Positions 1-5,051 of a stretch of 5,677 bases of DNA are shown here, one piece after another. The translations under genes were made by a program, and so were the position numbers. The notes under the pieces were generated by a model, which saw only the letters and a list, made by a program, of their open reading frames with translations, had not been told where the DNA came from and did not search any database. Source of the stretch: an uncultured Oscillospiraceae bacterium (GTDB lineage: Bacteria > Bacillota > Clostridia > Oscillospirales > Acutalibacteraceae); assembly GCA_900555705.1 (NCBI GenBank), contig USLV01000104.1, positions 1 through 5,677 on the forward strand, in the 5' to 3' direction. Each line of letters opens with the position of its first letter. Position 1 is the first letter of the stretch.

Positions 1-1
1 G

Positions 2-49
2 TATCTGCCGTTCACACAGGAGGAAATCACGGTCTTTTAGCTCGATATC
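2..49 (+). pseudogene. Upstream in-frame remnant of the YihY/BrkB gene, cut by TAG
   Basis: Read in the frame of the downstream YihY ORF, these bases give YLPFTQEEITVF, then TAG at 38-40, then LDI, running straight into the Met at 50. A Leu-Pro-Phe-type stretch followed by a helix leading into 'PSAIQ' looks like the corresponding segment of YihY/BrkB proteins, so coding similarity seems to continue across the stop. The likeliest explanation is a single-base change (for example TTG to TAG) or an error at the low-coverage contig end. TAG is a genuine stop elsewhere in this window (end of the PAP2 gene), which argues against codon reassignment. The similarity judgement is from memory of the family, not an alignment. 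Confidence 0.55.
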
Positions 50-700
50 ATGCCGTCGGCAATCCAGCATCTCGTCGCCGCGACGATCCAGGAACTCTAT
101 TCCAAGGCTTCCGGCGCCGTTATCTCCATTACCGCTGTAACCGCTCTATGGTCCGCTTCCAAAGGGGCGATCGCCCTGATCCACGGCCTCAACACAGTCT
201 ACGGTATTCCGGTAAAGCGCAACTATTTTGTGCTGCGCGTCATCTCCACTCTCTACACCCTCGTATTCATCATCCTGCTGATTACGCTGCTCGCGTTTCT
301 CGTGTTCGGCAAAGCCATTTTCGACTGGCTGGCGGGCTATATTCCCGTGATCGGCGAGATCACAATTCTGACCTCCGGCCTGCGGATTCTCGTTACCTTC
401 GGTGTACTGATCGTCCTTTTGCTCGTGCTCTATGTCGTGATCCCCAAACGGAAAACCCACATCCTGCGTGAGCTGCCCGGCGCGGTATTTGCAGCCGGAG
501 GCTGGGTCGGTTTTTCGTATTTGTATTCTTTTTATATTGATCACATCGGCAATTTCTCGCTCTATGGCAGCTTGACCACAGTGGTACTGCTGATGCTGTG
601 GTTGTATTTTTGCATGTATATCCTGTTCCTCGGCGCGGAAATCAACGTCTGCCTGCAAAATCCGGATCGGCCGGAGATCATCCGACGCCGATCCCGATAA
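50..700 (+). CDS. YihY/virulence factor BrkB family inner-membrane protein, C-terminal part
   Basis: Encodes 216 residues from the first ATG after an in-frame stop. YihY/BrkB proteins are polytopic membrane proteins of about 280-320 residues, once annotated as ribonuclease BN; their biochemical role is unsettled. This ORF lacks the N-terminal first helices. Family hallmarks are visible: ALWSASKG at about residues 32-39 followed by a Leu/Asn-Tyr-Gly loop, the charged PKRK loop at 132-135, PGAVFAAGGW at 143-152, LYGSL at 171-175 and LGAEIN at 194-199. Hydrophobic segments lie near 61-87, 103-131, 143-163 and 174-197, and the tail is basic (RRRSR). No convincing ribosome binding site sits at a good distance before the ATG at 50; AGGAGG at 18-23 is too far away. 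The start is therefore probably artificial and the real gene begins outside the window. It ends with TAA, 17 nt before the next gene, so the two are probably co-transcribed. Family call is firm; intactness is doubtful. Confidence 0.85.
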   Translation: MPSAIQHLVAATIQELYSKASGAVISITAVTALWSASKGAIALIHGLNTVYGIPVKRNYFVLRVISTLYTLVFIILLITLLAFLVFGKAIFDWLAGYIPVIGEITILTSGLRILVTFGVLIVLLLVLYVVIPKRKTHILRELPGAVFAAGGWVGFSYLYSFYIDHIGNFSLYGSLTTVVLLMLWLYFCMYILFLGAEINVCLQNPDRPEIIRRRSR

Positions 701-703
701 TGA

Positions 704-709
704 AAGGAG
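704..709 (+). promoter_or_regulatory. Ribosome binding site fixing the start of the GyrI-like gene
   Basis: AAGGAG lies 8 nt before the ATG at 718. Upstream in-frame ATGs at 598 and 700 would extend the ORF, but 598 lies inside the YihY coding region and the ATG at 700 precedes this motif. The motif therefore supports 718 as the true start. Confidence 0.75.
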
Positions 710-717
710 CATTTGTT

Positions 718-1356
718 ATGGCGGCTCTGGATTTTAAAAAAACGGATCGGGAACTGTATAGGCCGGGGACAACGCCCGGCCTGATCGATGTCCCATCAAT
801 GCTCTTTGTTGCGATCCGCGGCAAAGGCAATCCCAACATCGTCGACGGCGAATATGCCCGGGCACTGGCGAGTCTCTATGCTATCGCCTATACCATCCGG
901 ATGAGTGCCCGGAGCGGCCGGGCCATCGACGGCTTTTTCGAATATGTTGTACCGCCGCTGGAAGGGCTCTGGTGGATGGCGGACGGCTCTGCCGGCGTTG
1001 ATTATGACAGAAAAGACGACTTCCATTGGATCTCCATGATTCGGCTGCCGGACTTTGTCACAGAAGAGATCTTCCGATGGGCACAGGAGGAGGCCGCCCG
1101 AAAAAAGGGGATCGACACCGGCCGCGCGGAACGGGTTGTGTGGCGTGAGGGTCTCTGTGTCCAGTGCCTGCACACCGGCTCCTATGACAGCGAGCCCGAA
1201 ACGATTGCCCGGATGGACCGTTTCGTGGAGGAAAACGGTTTTCGCCTCGATTTCTCCGACACCCGCCGTCACCACGAGATCTATCTCGGCGATCCCCGCA
1301 AAACCGCACCGGACAAGCTCCGGACGGTCATCCGTCATCCGATTGTGCGCACTTGA
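718..1356 (+). CDS. GyrI-like small-molecule-binding domain protein (COG4832-type)
   Basis: Encodes 212 residues, the usual length for stand-alone GyrI-like proteins of this group. The GyrI-like (SHS2-repeat) fold binds small hydrophobic or cationic molecules. It occurs as the effector domain of AraC/MerR-type regulators and alone; some stand-alone members are reported to hydrolyse cyclopropane-containing genotoxins. Visible family features are the N-terminal KKTDRELYRP, VPSMLFVAIRGKGNPN at about 26-40, YVVPPLEGLWW at 76-86, FHWISMIRLPDFV at 102-114, the second-repeat core VQCLHTGSYDSEP at 148-160, and the C-terminal HHEIYLGDPRKTAPDKLRT at 185-203. There is no DNA-binding domain, so it is not itself a classical regulator. 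Start chosen from AAGGAG at 704-709. It follows the YihY gene by 17 nt and ends at a terminator, so it is the last gene of that unit. The ligand or substrate cannot be told from sequence; a detoxifying or sensing role is inference. Confidence 0.8.
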   Translation: MAALDFKKTDRELYRPGTTPGLIDVPSMLFVAIRGKGNPNIVDGEYARALASLYAIAYTIRMSARSGRAIDGFFEYVVPPLEGLWWMADGSAGVDYDRKDDFHWISMIRLPDFVTEEIFRWAQEEAARKKGIDTGRAERVVWREGLCVQCLHTGSYDSEPETIARMDRFVEENGFRLDFSDTRRHHEIYLGDPRKTAPDKLRTVIRHPIVRT

Positions 1357-1365
1357 ATGTATAAC

Positions 1366-1406
1366 AATCGCCGGACTCTGCACAACCTGTACAGAGTCCG
1401 GCGATT
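1366..1406 (+). terminator. Rho-independent terminator between convergent GyrI-like gene and prfB
   Basis: A perfect inverted repeat of 15 bp (1366-1380 against 1392-1406) encloses an 11-nt loop and is followed on the plus strand by TTTCTTTTT ending at 1413. It serves the plus-strand unit well. It sits directly after the prfB stop codon on the minus strand and may stop that transcript too, although the minus-side T-tract (TTGTTAT) is weaker. Confidence 0.85.
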
Positions 1407-1411
1407 TCTTT

Positions 1412-2536
1412 TTACTCTTTATAACCCAGCGTACCGTTTGCGGCGGCTTTCAGATAGGCGTTGATAAATCCGTCGATCTCGCCGTCCATCACCGCGTTGA
1501 TATTCCCCAGCTCGAAACCGGTACGGTGATCCTTCGCAAGGGTATACGGCATGAAGACGTAGGAGCGGATCTGACTGCCCCAGGCGATCTGCGCCTGTGC
1601 CCCCTTGATATCCTCAATTTTGTCGAGGTGCTCGCGTTCCTTGATCTCCAGCAGCTTGGCCTTCAGCATGTTCATCGCCGTGTCGCGGTTCTGAAACTGG
1701 CTGCGCTCGGTCTGACAGGCCACGACAATGCCGGTCGGAATATGGGTCAGCCGGACAGCAGAGGAAGTTTTGTTGATATGCTGACCGCCCGCGCCGGAGG
1801 AGCGGAACACGTCCATCTTGATATCCTCCGGCCGGATATCGATCTCAATCGTGTCATCCAGCTCGGGAAGTACCTCCAACGCCGCAAACGAGGTGTGGCG
1901 GCGGCCGGAGGCGTCGAACGGCGAGATCCGAACAAGACGGTGAACCCCCGCCTCCCCTTTGAGGAAGCCATAGGCGTTCTCGCCTTCAATCATGATCGAC
2001 GCGCTTTTGAGTCCCGCCTCATCGCCGTCGAGGTAGTCAAGCAGCTTATAGGAGAGGCCGCTTTTCTCCGCCCAGTGGGTGTACATCCGATAGAGCATCG
2101 AGGCCCAATCCTGCGCCTCAGTACCGCCCGCTCCCGCATGGAAGGTCAGAATCGCATTGCGGTTGTCGTATTCGCCGGTCAGCAGGGTGGCAAGCCGCTG
2201 CTGCTCGAGAGAGGAGACAATCTTCTCTACGCTCTCTGTGCACTCGTCCAACAGCGTCAAGTCCTCCTCCTCGTTGGCAAGCTCGATGAGGGTGAGAGCG
2301 TCATGGTAATCCGAGACGAGTCGATTATAAGCCTCTATTTTACCTTTGAGGCCGGCAGCCCGCTGTGTGACCTTCTGGGCGGCCTCCATATCATCCCAAA
2401 AGCCATCCGCCGCGGCACGCATATCCAGCTCCTCAACCTCATTCTGCATCTGAGCCAGTCCGATGGCGTGGGAGAGATCCTCAATATCCGGCCACAGGTT
2501 TTGCAGCTTCAGCGACAGTTCCTCAAATTGCAGCAT
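1412..2536 (-). CDS. prfB: Peptide chain release factor 2 (RF2), no programmed frameshift
   Basis: Encodes 374 residues in one frame; the family norm is about 365-370. RF2 recognises UAA and UGA in the ribosomal A site and triggers hydrolysis of peptidyl-tRNA. The N-terminal helical domain (about 1-110) contains the typical FWDDMEAAQKV at 47-57. Domain 2 carries the RF2-specific SPF anticodon-like tripeptide at 205-207. The catalytic GGQ is at 250-252, within RSSGAGGQHINKT, and residue 246 next to the loop is Ser. The C-terminal GxxIDGFINAYL segment is also present. SPF rather than PxT separates it from RF1. The start ATG has AGGA about 10 nt upstream. Most prfB genes have an in-frame UGA near codon 26 in a CUUUGAC frameshift site; here that region reads through as HAIGLAQM with no UGA. 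The stop codon is UAA. It is transcribed divergently from rpsF and convergently with the GyrI-like gene. Confidence 0.97.
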   Translation of the reverse strand: MLQFEELSLKLQNLWPDIEDLSHAIGLAQMQNEVEELDMRAAADGFWDDMEAAQKVTQRAAGLKGKIEAYNRLVSDYHDALTLIELANEEEDLTLLDECTESVEKIVSSLEQQRLATLLTGEYDNRNAILTFHAGAGGTEAQDWASMLYRMYTHWAEKSGLSYKLLDYLDGDEAGLKSASIMIEGENAYGFLKGEAGVHRLVRISPFDASGRRHTSFAALEVLPELDDTIEIDIRPEDIKMDVFRSSGAGGQHINKTSSAVRLTHIPTGIVVACQTERSQFQNRDTAMNMLKAKLLEIKEREHLDKIEDIKGAQAQIAWGSQIRSYVFMPYTLAKDHRTGFELGNINAVMDGEIDGFINAYLKAAANGTLGYKE

Positions 2537-2614
2537 GGCATTCCCATCCTTTATCTATCTTAAAAAATTTATCATAGTACGGACAAAACAGCGGTTCTCA
2601 AACGGCGTGAGGGT

Positions 2615-2644
2615 ATTATACCATGGCCTGGGAGCGGATGTAAA
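2615..2644 (-). promoter_or_regulatory. Predicted sigma-A promoter for prfB
   Basis: On the minus strand TTTACA (2639-2644; 5 of 6 match to TTGACA) is followed after 18 nt by a perfect TATAAT (2615-2620). A TG two bases upstream makes it an extended -10. The expected transcript start is near 2608, giving a leader of about 70 nt before the prfB ATG. A second, weaker candidate (TTGAGA, 19 nt, TATGAT) lies closer to the gene. Position between divergent genes supports the call; it is a prediction only. Confidence 0.65.
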
Positions 2645-2685
2645 GCCGGAAATGCAAAATATTGCCTTTTTTCCGTCTTTGGGGG

Positions 2686-2714
2686 TTGACGGGGACAGGC
2701 CACACTGATATAAT
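2686..2714 (+). promoter_or_regulatory. Strong sigma-A promoter for rpsF-ssb-rpsR
   Basis: TTGACG (2686-2691), a 17-nt spacer and a perfect TATAAT (2709-2714) with an extended TGA just upstream form a near-consensus housekeeping promoter. Transcription should begin at about 2720-2722, leaving a leader of roughly 108 nt before rpsF. Such strength suits a ribosomal protein operon. The -35 boxes of this and the prfB promoter are only about 41 bp apart and face away from each other. Confidence 0.85.
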
Positions 2715-2720
2715 AGTTAG

Positions 2721-2745
2721 GCGTTCGTGCATTCGGCAGGAACGC
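2721..2745 (+). other. 5'-end hairpin of the rpsF operon leader
   Basis: GCGTTC (2721-2726) pairs with GAACGC (2740-2745). Inside it TGC (2728-2730) pairs with GCA (2736-2738) across one mismatch, leaving a 5-nt loop. It starts at the predicted first transcribed base, so it could act as a 5' stabilising stem-loop. It is short and could be chance. Confidence 0.4.
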
Positions 2746-2770
2746 TGCGGCTCTGTTTTAAAACGAGAGA

Positions 2771-2821
2771 CGCTTCCTTGCCCCGTTCGGTGAAACGGGG
2801 CCATCAGACCGTGAGGAGGTG
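2771..2821 (+). promoter_or_regulatory. Candidate S6:S18-binding autoregulatory leader structure
   Basis: Bases 2771-2779 can pair with 2813-2821 (9 pairs, 3 of them G-U), burying the AGGAGGT ribosome binding site of rpsF. Directly stacked on this is a perfect 8-bp hairpin (2780-2787 with 2794-2801) with a 6-nt CGGTGA loop. The pairing leaves a one-sided bulge at 2802-2812 that contains CCG at 2809-2811. It is established that bS6:uS18 complexes bind a leader motif upstream of rpsF, resembling their 16S rRNA site and with an exposed CCG in a bulge, to repress the operon in many bacteria. The match in location, layout and CCG is what I see; binding itself is inference. Confidence 0.65.
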
Positions 2822-2828
2822 CAACAAC

Positions 2829-3125
2829 ATGCCAACAGTAAAAGGTTCCTATGAGGCTGTCTTCGTGTTTTCCATGACGCTTGGCGAGGACGGCGTTGCT
2901 GCGATCAAGGAGAAATTCCAGAATCTGATCGAGCAGCATGCGGAAATCGGTGATGTCGACGACTGGGGTAAGCGCCGTCTGGCCTATCTCATCAACGACG
3001 AGGCGGAGGGTTACTACGTGCTCTACAATTTTGTGAGCGGTCCGGAGTTCCCCGCTGAGCTCGAGCGCGTCAGCAAGATCACCGACGGCGTTCTGCGCTC
3101 GCTGGTTGTCCGCAAGGACAAGTAA
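2829..3125 (+). CDS. rpsF: 30S ribosomal protein bS6
   Basis: Encodes 98 residues, normal for bS6 (about 95-100 in Firmicutes). bS6 pairs with uS18 on the platform of the 30S subunit. Signature segments are YEAVFVFSM at 8-16, DDWGKRRLAYLIND at 44-57, EGYYVLYNF at 60-68 and the ITDGVLRSLVVRKD end at 84-97, which form the ferredoxin-like beta-alpha-beta fold of the family. The ATG at 2829 is chosen over the longer in-frame ORF beginning at 2727 because AGGAGGT (2814-2820) sits 8 nt before it and homology begins here. It is the first gene of the rpsF-ssb-rpsR operon; its TAA stop overlaps the ribosome binding site of ssb. Translation is probably controlled through the leader structure that covers its ribosome binding site. 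Confidence 0.97.
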   Translation: MPTVKGSYEAVFVFSMTLGEDGVAAIKEKFQNLIEQHAEIGDVDDWGKRRLAYLINDEAEGYYVLYNFVSGPEFPAELERVSKITDGVLRSLVVRKDK

Positions 3126-3136
3126 GGAGTGTCGAC

Positions 3137-3616
3137 ATGAACGTGATTTGTTTGCTCGGCCGGCTGACCGCCGACCCCGAGCTGAGACACACGCAATCTC
3201 AGATCCCCGTGACCAGCTTCTCGATCGCGGTTGACCGCGCATATCAGCCGAAAGGCCAGGAGCAGCGTCAGGCGGATTTCATCAACATTGTGGCGTGGCG
3301 TCAGACGGCGGAGTTCATCTGCCGCTATTTCCACAAGGGACAGCGCATCGCGCTGCAGGGTTCGCTGCAGTCCCGTCAGTATACCGACAAGGACGGCAAC
3401 AAGCGAACCGCCTACGAGGTTGTCGCGGAAAATGCGTTTTTCGCGGAATCCAAAAACAGCGGCGGCCAGGGCTATGGAAACGTGCCCGGCTATTCCGCCG
3501 CCCCCCGCTTCGACGCGCCTGCCGGCCCGTCCTACAGCGAGGCTCAGCCCGCTTTCTCGACCGCCTCTTCCGGCGATTTCGAGGAAATTGTGGGCGATGA
3601 TGAGCTGCCGTTCTGA
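3137..3616 (+). CDS. ssb: Single-stranded DNA-binding protein
   Basis: Encodes 159 residues, within the normal bacterial SSB range. SSB binds exposed single strands during replication, recombination and repair as a homotetramer. The OB-fold domain covers about 1-105: MNVICLLGRLTADPELR at the N-terminus, FSIAVDR at 28-34, DFINIVAWRQTAEF at 47-60, KGQRIALQGSLQSRQY at 67-82 and the DGNKRTAYEVVAENAFF strand pair. A flexible Gly/Ser/Pro/Ala-rich linker (about 106-150) leads to the acidic tip DDELPF at 154-159, the conserved peptide that recruits partner proteins. AAGGAG at 3124-3129 lies 7 nt before the ATG, and the gap to rpsF is 11 nt, so the genes are tightly coupled. Placement between rpsF and rpsR is the classic Firmicute arrangement. 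Confidence 0.97.
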   Translation: MNVICLLGRLTADPELRHTQSQIPVTSFSIAVDRAYQPKGQEQRQADFINIVAWRQTAEFICRYFHKGQRIALQGSLQSRQYTDKDGNKRTAYEVVAENAFFAESKNSGGQGYGNVPGYSAAPRFDAPAGPSYSEAQPAFSTASSGDFEEIVGDDELPF

Positions 3617-3657
3617 CGGCGGCTCCCCGAATTGATCAGAAAAGGAGGCCAACTGCC

Positions 3658-3912
3658 ATGGCTGAAAGAGTCGAGAGACCCGAGCGTCCCGCCCGCGGCC
3701 GCAAAGGCCGCCGCAAGGTTTGCAGCTTCTGCGTGGACAAGATCGACACCATCGATTATAAGGATGCCGCTCGTCTGCGCCGCTTCATTTCCGAGCGTGC
3801 GAAGATCCTGCCCCGCCGCGTGACCGGCACCTGTGCGCACCATCAGAGAGAGCTGACCGTCGCGATCAAACGCGCCCGTCAGATTGCGCTGCTGCCGTTT
3901 GTCAGCGACTGA
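3658..3912 (+). CDS. rpsR: 30S ribosomal protein uS18, zinc-binding type
   Basis: Encodes 84 residues, typical for uS18. It binds the 30S platform next to bS6. The N-terminus is basic (RPARGRKGRRK). Conserved blocks are IDYKDAARLRRFISERAKILPRR read through 32-54, TGTCAHHQR at 56-64 and AIKRARQIALLPF at 69-81. Cys22 and Cys25 (VCSFC), Cys59 and His62 form a CX2C/CX2H set, the cysteine-containing (C+) form thought to bind zinc; many bacteria carry a cysteine-free paralogue instead. AAAGGAGG at 3641-3648 is 9 nt before the ATG. It is the last gene of the operon, 41 nt after ssb, with no promoter apparent in that gap, and is followed by a strong terminator. Confidence 0.97.
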   Translation: MAERVERPERPARGRKGRRKVCSFCVDKIDTIDYKDAARLRRFISERAKILPRRVTGTCAHHQRELTVAIKRARQIALLPFVSD

Positions 3913-3926
3913 TCCCCATCAAACCG

Positions 3927-3961
3927 AAAGCATCCCGCGTCACCGCGCGGGATGCTTTTTA
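3927..3961 (+). terminator. Rho-independent terminator of the rpsF-ssb-rpsR operon
   Basis: A perfect 13-bp stem (3927-3939 with 3946-3958), GC-rich in its upper part, has a 6-nt loop and runs into TTTTT at 3956-3960. It lies 14 nt after the rpsR stop codon. Confidence 0.93.
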
Positions 3962-3966
3962 TATGC

Positions 3967-4011
3967 ACGCAAAACAGGCGCGATCACAGAAAGATCGCGC
4001 CTGTTTTGTGT
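3967..4011 (-). terminator. Hairpin terminator of the minus-strand helical-protein gene
   Basis: A perfect 16-bp inverted repeat (3970-3985 with 3993-4008) around a 7-nt loop can be extended to 19 bp with one G-U pair. It lies immediately beyond the TGA of the minus-strand gene and ends in CTGTTTTG on either strand, so it could act in both directions. With the rpsR terminator it forms a double barrier between convergent units. Confidence 0.75.
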
Positions 4012-4012
4012 T

Positions 4013-4441
4013 TCAGAGATAACTGCGCAGGTCGTCCATCAGGTGCTGTTCCTCCGACACAAGAGAGGAGGCGAGCCGCATACTTTTCGGCGAAGCGCCC
4101 TCATATTTGTTCATATACTCGCTGAGGCTCTGCACGCCCATATTACAGCCGTTCATCACCAGCTTGGCGATCTGGTGGTCACTCTCCTCCACCATCAGCT
4201 TGAACTCCGAGGTGATCCAGGCGCCCGCTCGCCCCATCAGACTTGGCTCCTTTCCGGACGCCCCCTGCTCGTTCAGCTGTTCGTGAATCTCGTTCCCCAG
4301 CTTTTTGTGTTTCTCAACGCTCCGTTCGAGCAGCTCGTGGAGATCGTCCGATTTGACATTGTCCATCACCTGCTCAATCGTCTCCACCGCCATGACGGTG
4401 CCTGCGTCGCATTCCTTCAACAGCTTGATCGTATCATCCAT
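4013..4441 (-). CDS. Small all-helical protein of unknown function, possibly ferritin-like
   Basis: Encodes 142 residues with no signal peptide or membrane segment. The sequence is almost wholly amphipathic helix: roughly 2-30, 32-59, 72-112 and 117-140, separated by a Gly/Pro linker (GASGKEPSLMG at 60-70) and an EGASPKS turn. Four helices with a long central link resemble the ferritin-like bundle of uncharacterised Firmicute proteins, a similarity judged from memory. Two ExxH patterns occur, Glu86-His89 and Glu130-His133, on the third and fourth helices. They could be metal ligands, but the partner residues on the first two helices are not clear. Three other details stand out: Cys11, Cys99 and an NGCNMG motif at 97-102. 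AAGAGG lies 9 nt before the ATG. It sits 65 nt downstream of the PAP2 gene and may be read through from it; only weak promoter-like bases are visible in the gap. Function is not known. Confidence 0.75.
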   Translation of the reverse strand: MDDTIKLLKECDAGTVMAVETIEQVMDNVKSDDLHELLERSVEKHKKLGNEIHEQLNEQGASGKEPSLMGRAGAWITSEFKLMVEESDHQIAKLVMNGCNMGVQSLSEYMNKYEGASPKSMRLASSLVSEEQHLMDDLRSYL

Positions 4442-4506
4442 ACAGCTCTACCTCTTTTCATTATTGGTAGAACTAGTATGTCACCGCCGGGCCGTTTCAT
4501 TCCCCT

Positions 4507-5049
4507 CTATTTTCCTGAAAACAGCCGCGTCCGTTCCATGACTCGCACAGCCGTCCAGCCAACCAGCAGTCCGAGCAGCGCTCCGGCCAGAATATCCGTC
4601 GGATAGTGGACGAACAGATAAACCCGCGAAAACGCGACCAGTGCCGCGACGATCAGCGCGGGGATACCGACCCGTTTGCCCGCAGCAAACAACAGCACGC
4701 CCGCCGCGGCAAAGGAACTCGAGGAATGACCGGAGGGGAAGGAGAACGCCGATGGCGGCGGAATCAGCAGCGATACCTCCGGGAAGTCAAAGAAAGGTCT
4801 CGGGCGGCCGATGAGATTTTTCAGCAGCACGCTGCCGAGCAGATGGGTGGCAAACAAGGCGAGCAGCAGCGTCAGCCCCATTCGACGGGTTTTCGGAAAC
4901 AGCAGCAGTCCAAGGCCCACTCCAATCCAAAGTATGCCACCGTCCCCAAGTATGGTGAAAAACCGCATAATCGCGTCGAGGATCGGGAAGGTCAGTTGTT
5001 CCCGGATAAAAAAGATCACCGTCTCATCCAATTGCCGGATCCATTCCAT
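4507..5049 (-). CDS. PAP2-superfamily membrane phosphatase
   Basis: Encodes 180 residues. PAP2-family integral membrane enzymes remove phosphate from lipid phosphates such as phosphatidate or undecaprenyl pyrophosphate at the outer face of the membrane, through a phospho-histidine intermediate. All three active-site motifs are intact: KX6RP (Lys77 to Arg84-Pro85), PSGH at 105-108, and SRX5HX3D (Ser141-Arg142, His148, Asp152). Hydrophobic segments lie near 22-33, 37-51, 58-75, 112-123, 127-141 and 153-171, giving about six membrane spans. The ATG at 5049 is preferred over an upstream in-frame start near 5127, since GGAGG lies 9 nt before it and the extra 26 residues would overlap the preceding gene. 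It begins 2 nt after the metallophosphoesterase stop, so translation is probably coupled. The stop is TAG. Short BacA-independent undecaprenyl-pyrophosphate phosphatases (BcrC/PgpB-like) look like this, but the substrate cannot be read from sequence. Confidence 0.92.
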   Translation of the reverse strand: MEWIRQLDETVIFFIREQLTFPILDAIMRFFTILGDGGILWIGVGLGLLLFPKTRRMGLTLLLALFATHLLGSVLLKNLIGRPRPFFDFPEVSLLIPPPSAFSFPSGHSSSSFAAAGVLLFAAGKRVGIPALIVAALVAFSRVYLFVHYPTDILAGALLGLLVGWTAVRVMERTRLFSGK

Positions 5050-5051
5050 AC

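Noticed and set aside
38..40. TAG as a reassigned or pyrrolysine codon
   Set aside because: The PAP2 gene ends naturally in TAG, and one TAG in a contig-end gene is better explained by mutation or error.
1055..2563. Very long plus-strand open frame (502 codons) opposite prfB
   Set aside because: It lies antisense to a fully convincing RF2 and crosses the end of the GyrI-like gene and a terminator. It shows no recognisable domain, and long antisense frames are expected in GC-rich DNA.
2727..2828. N-terminal extension of bS6 from the in-frame ATG at 2727
   Set aside because: That ATG falls just after the predicted transcript start with no ribosome binding site. The extension would run through the structured leader, while homology begins at 2829 with a good ribosome binding site.
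3884..4606. Plus-strand 240-codon frame across the convergent terminators
   Set aside because: It starts inside rpsR, runs through two terminator hairpins and lies antisense to the helical protein; no family resemblance or ribosome binding site.
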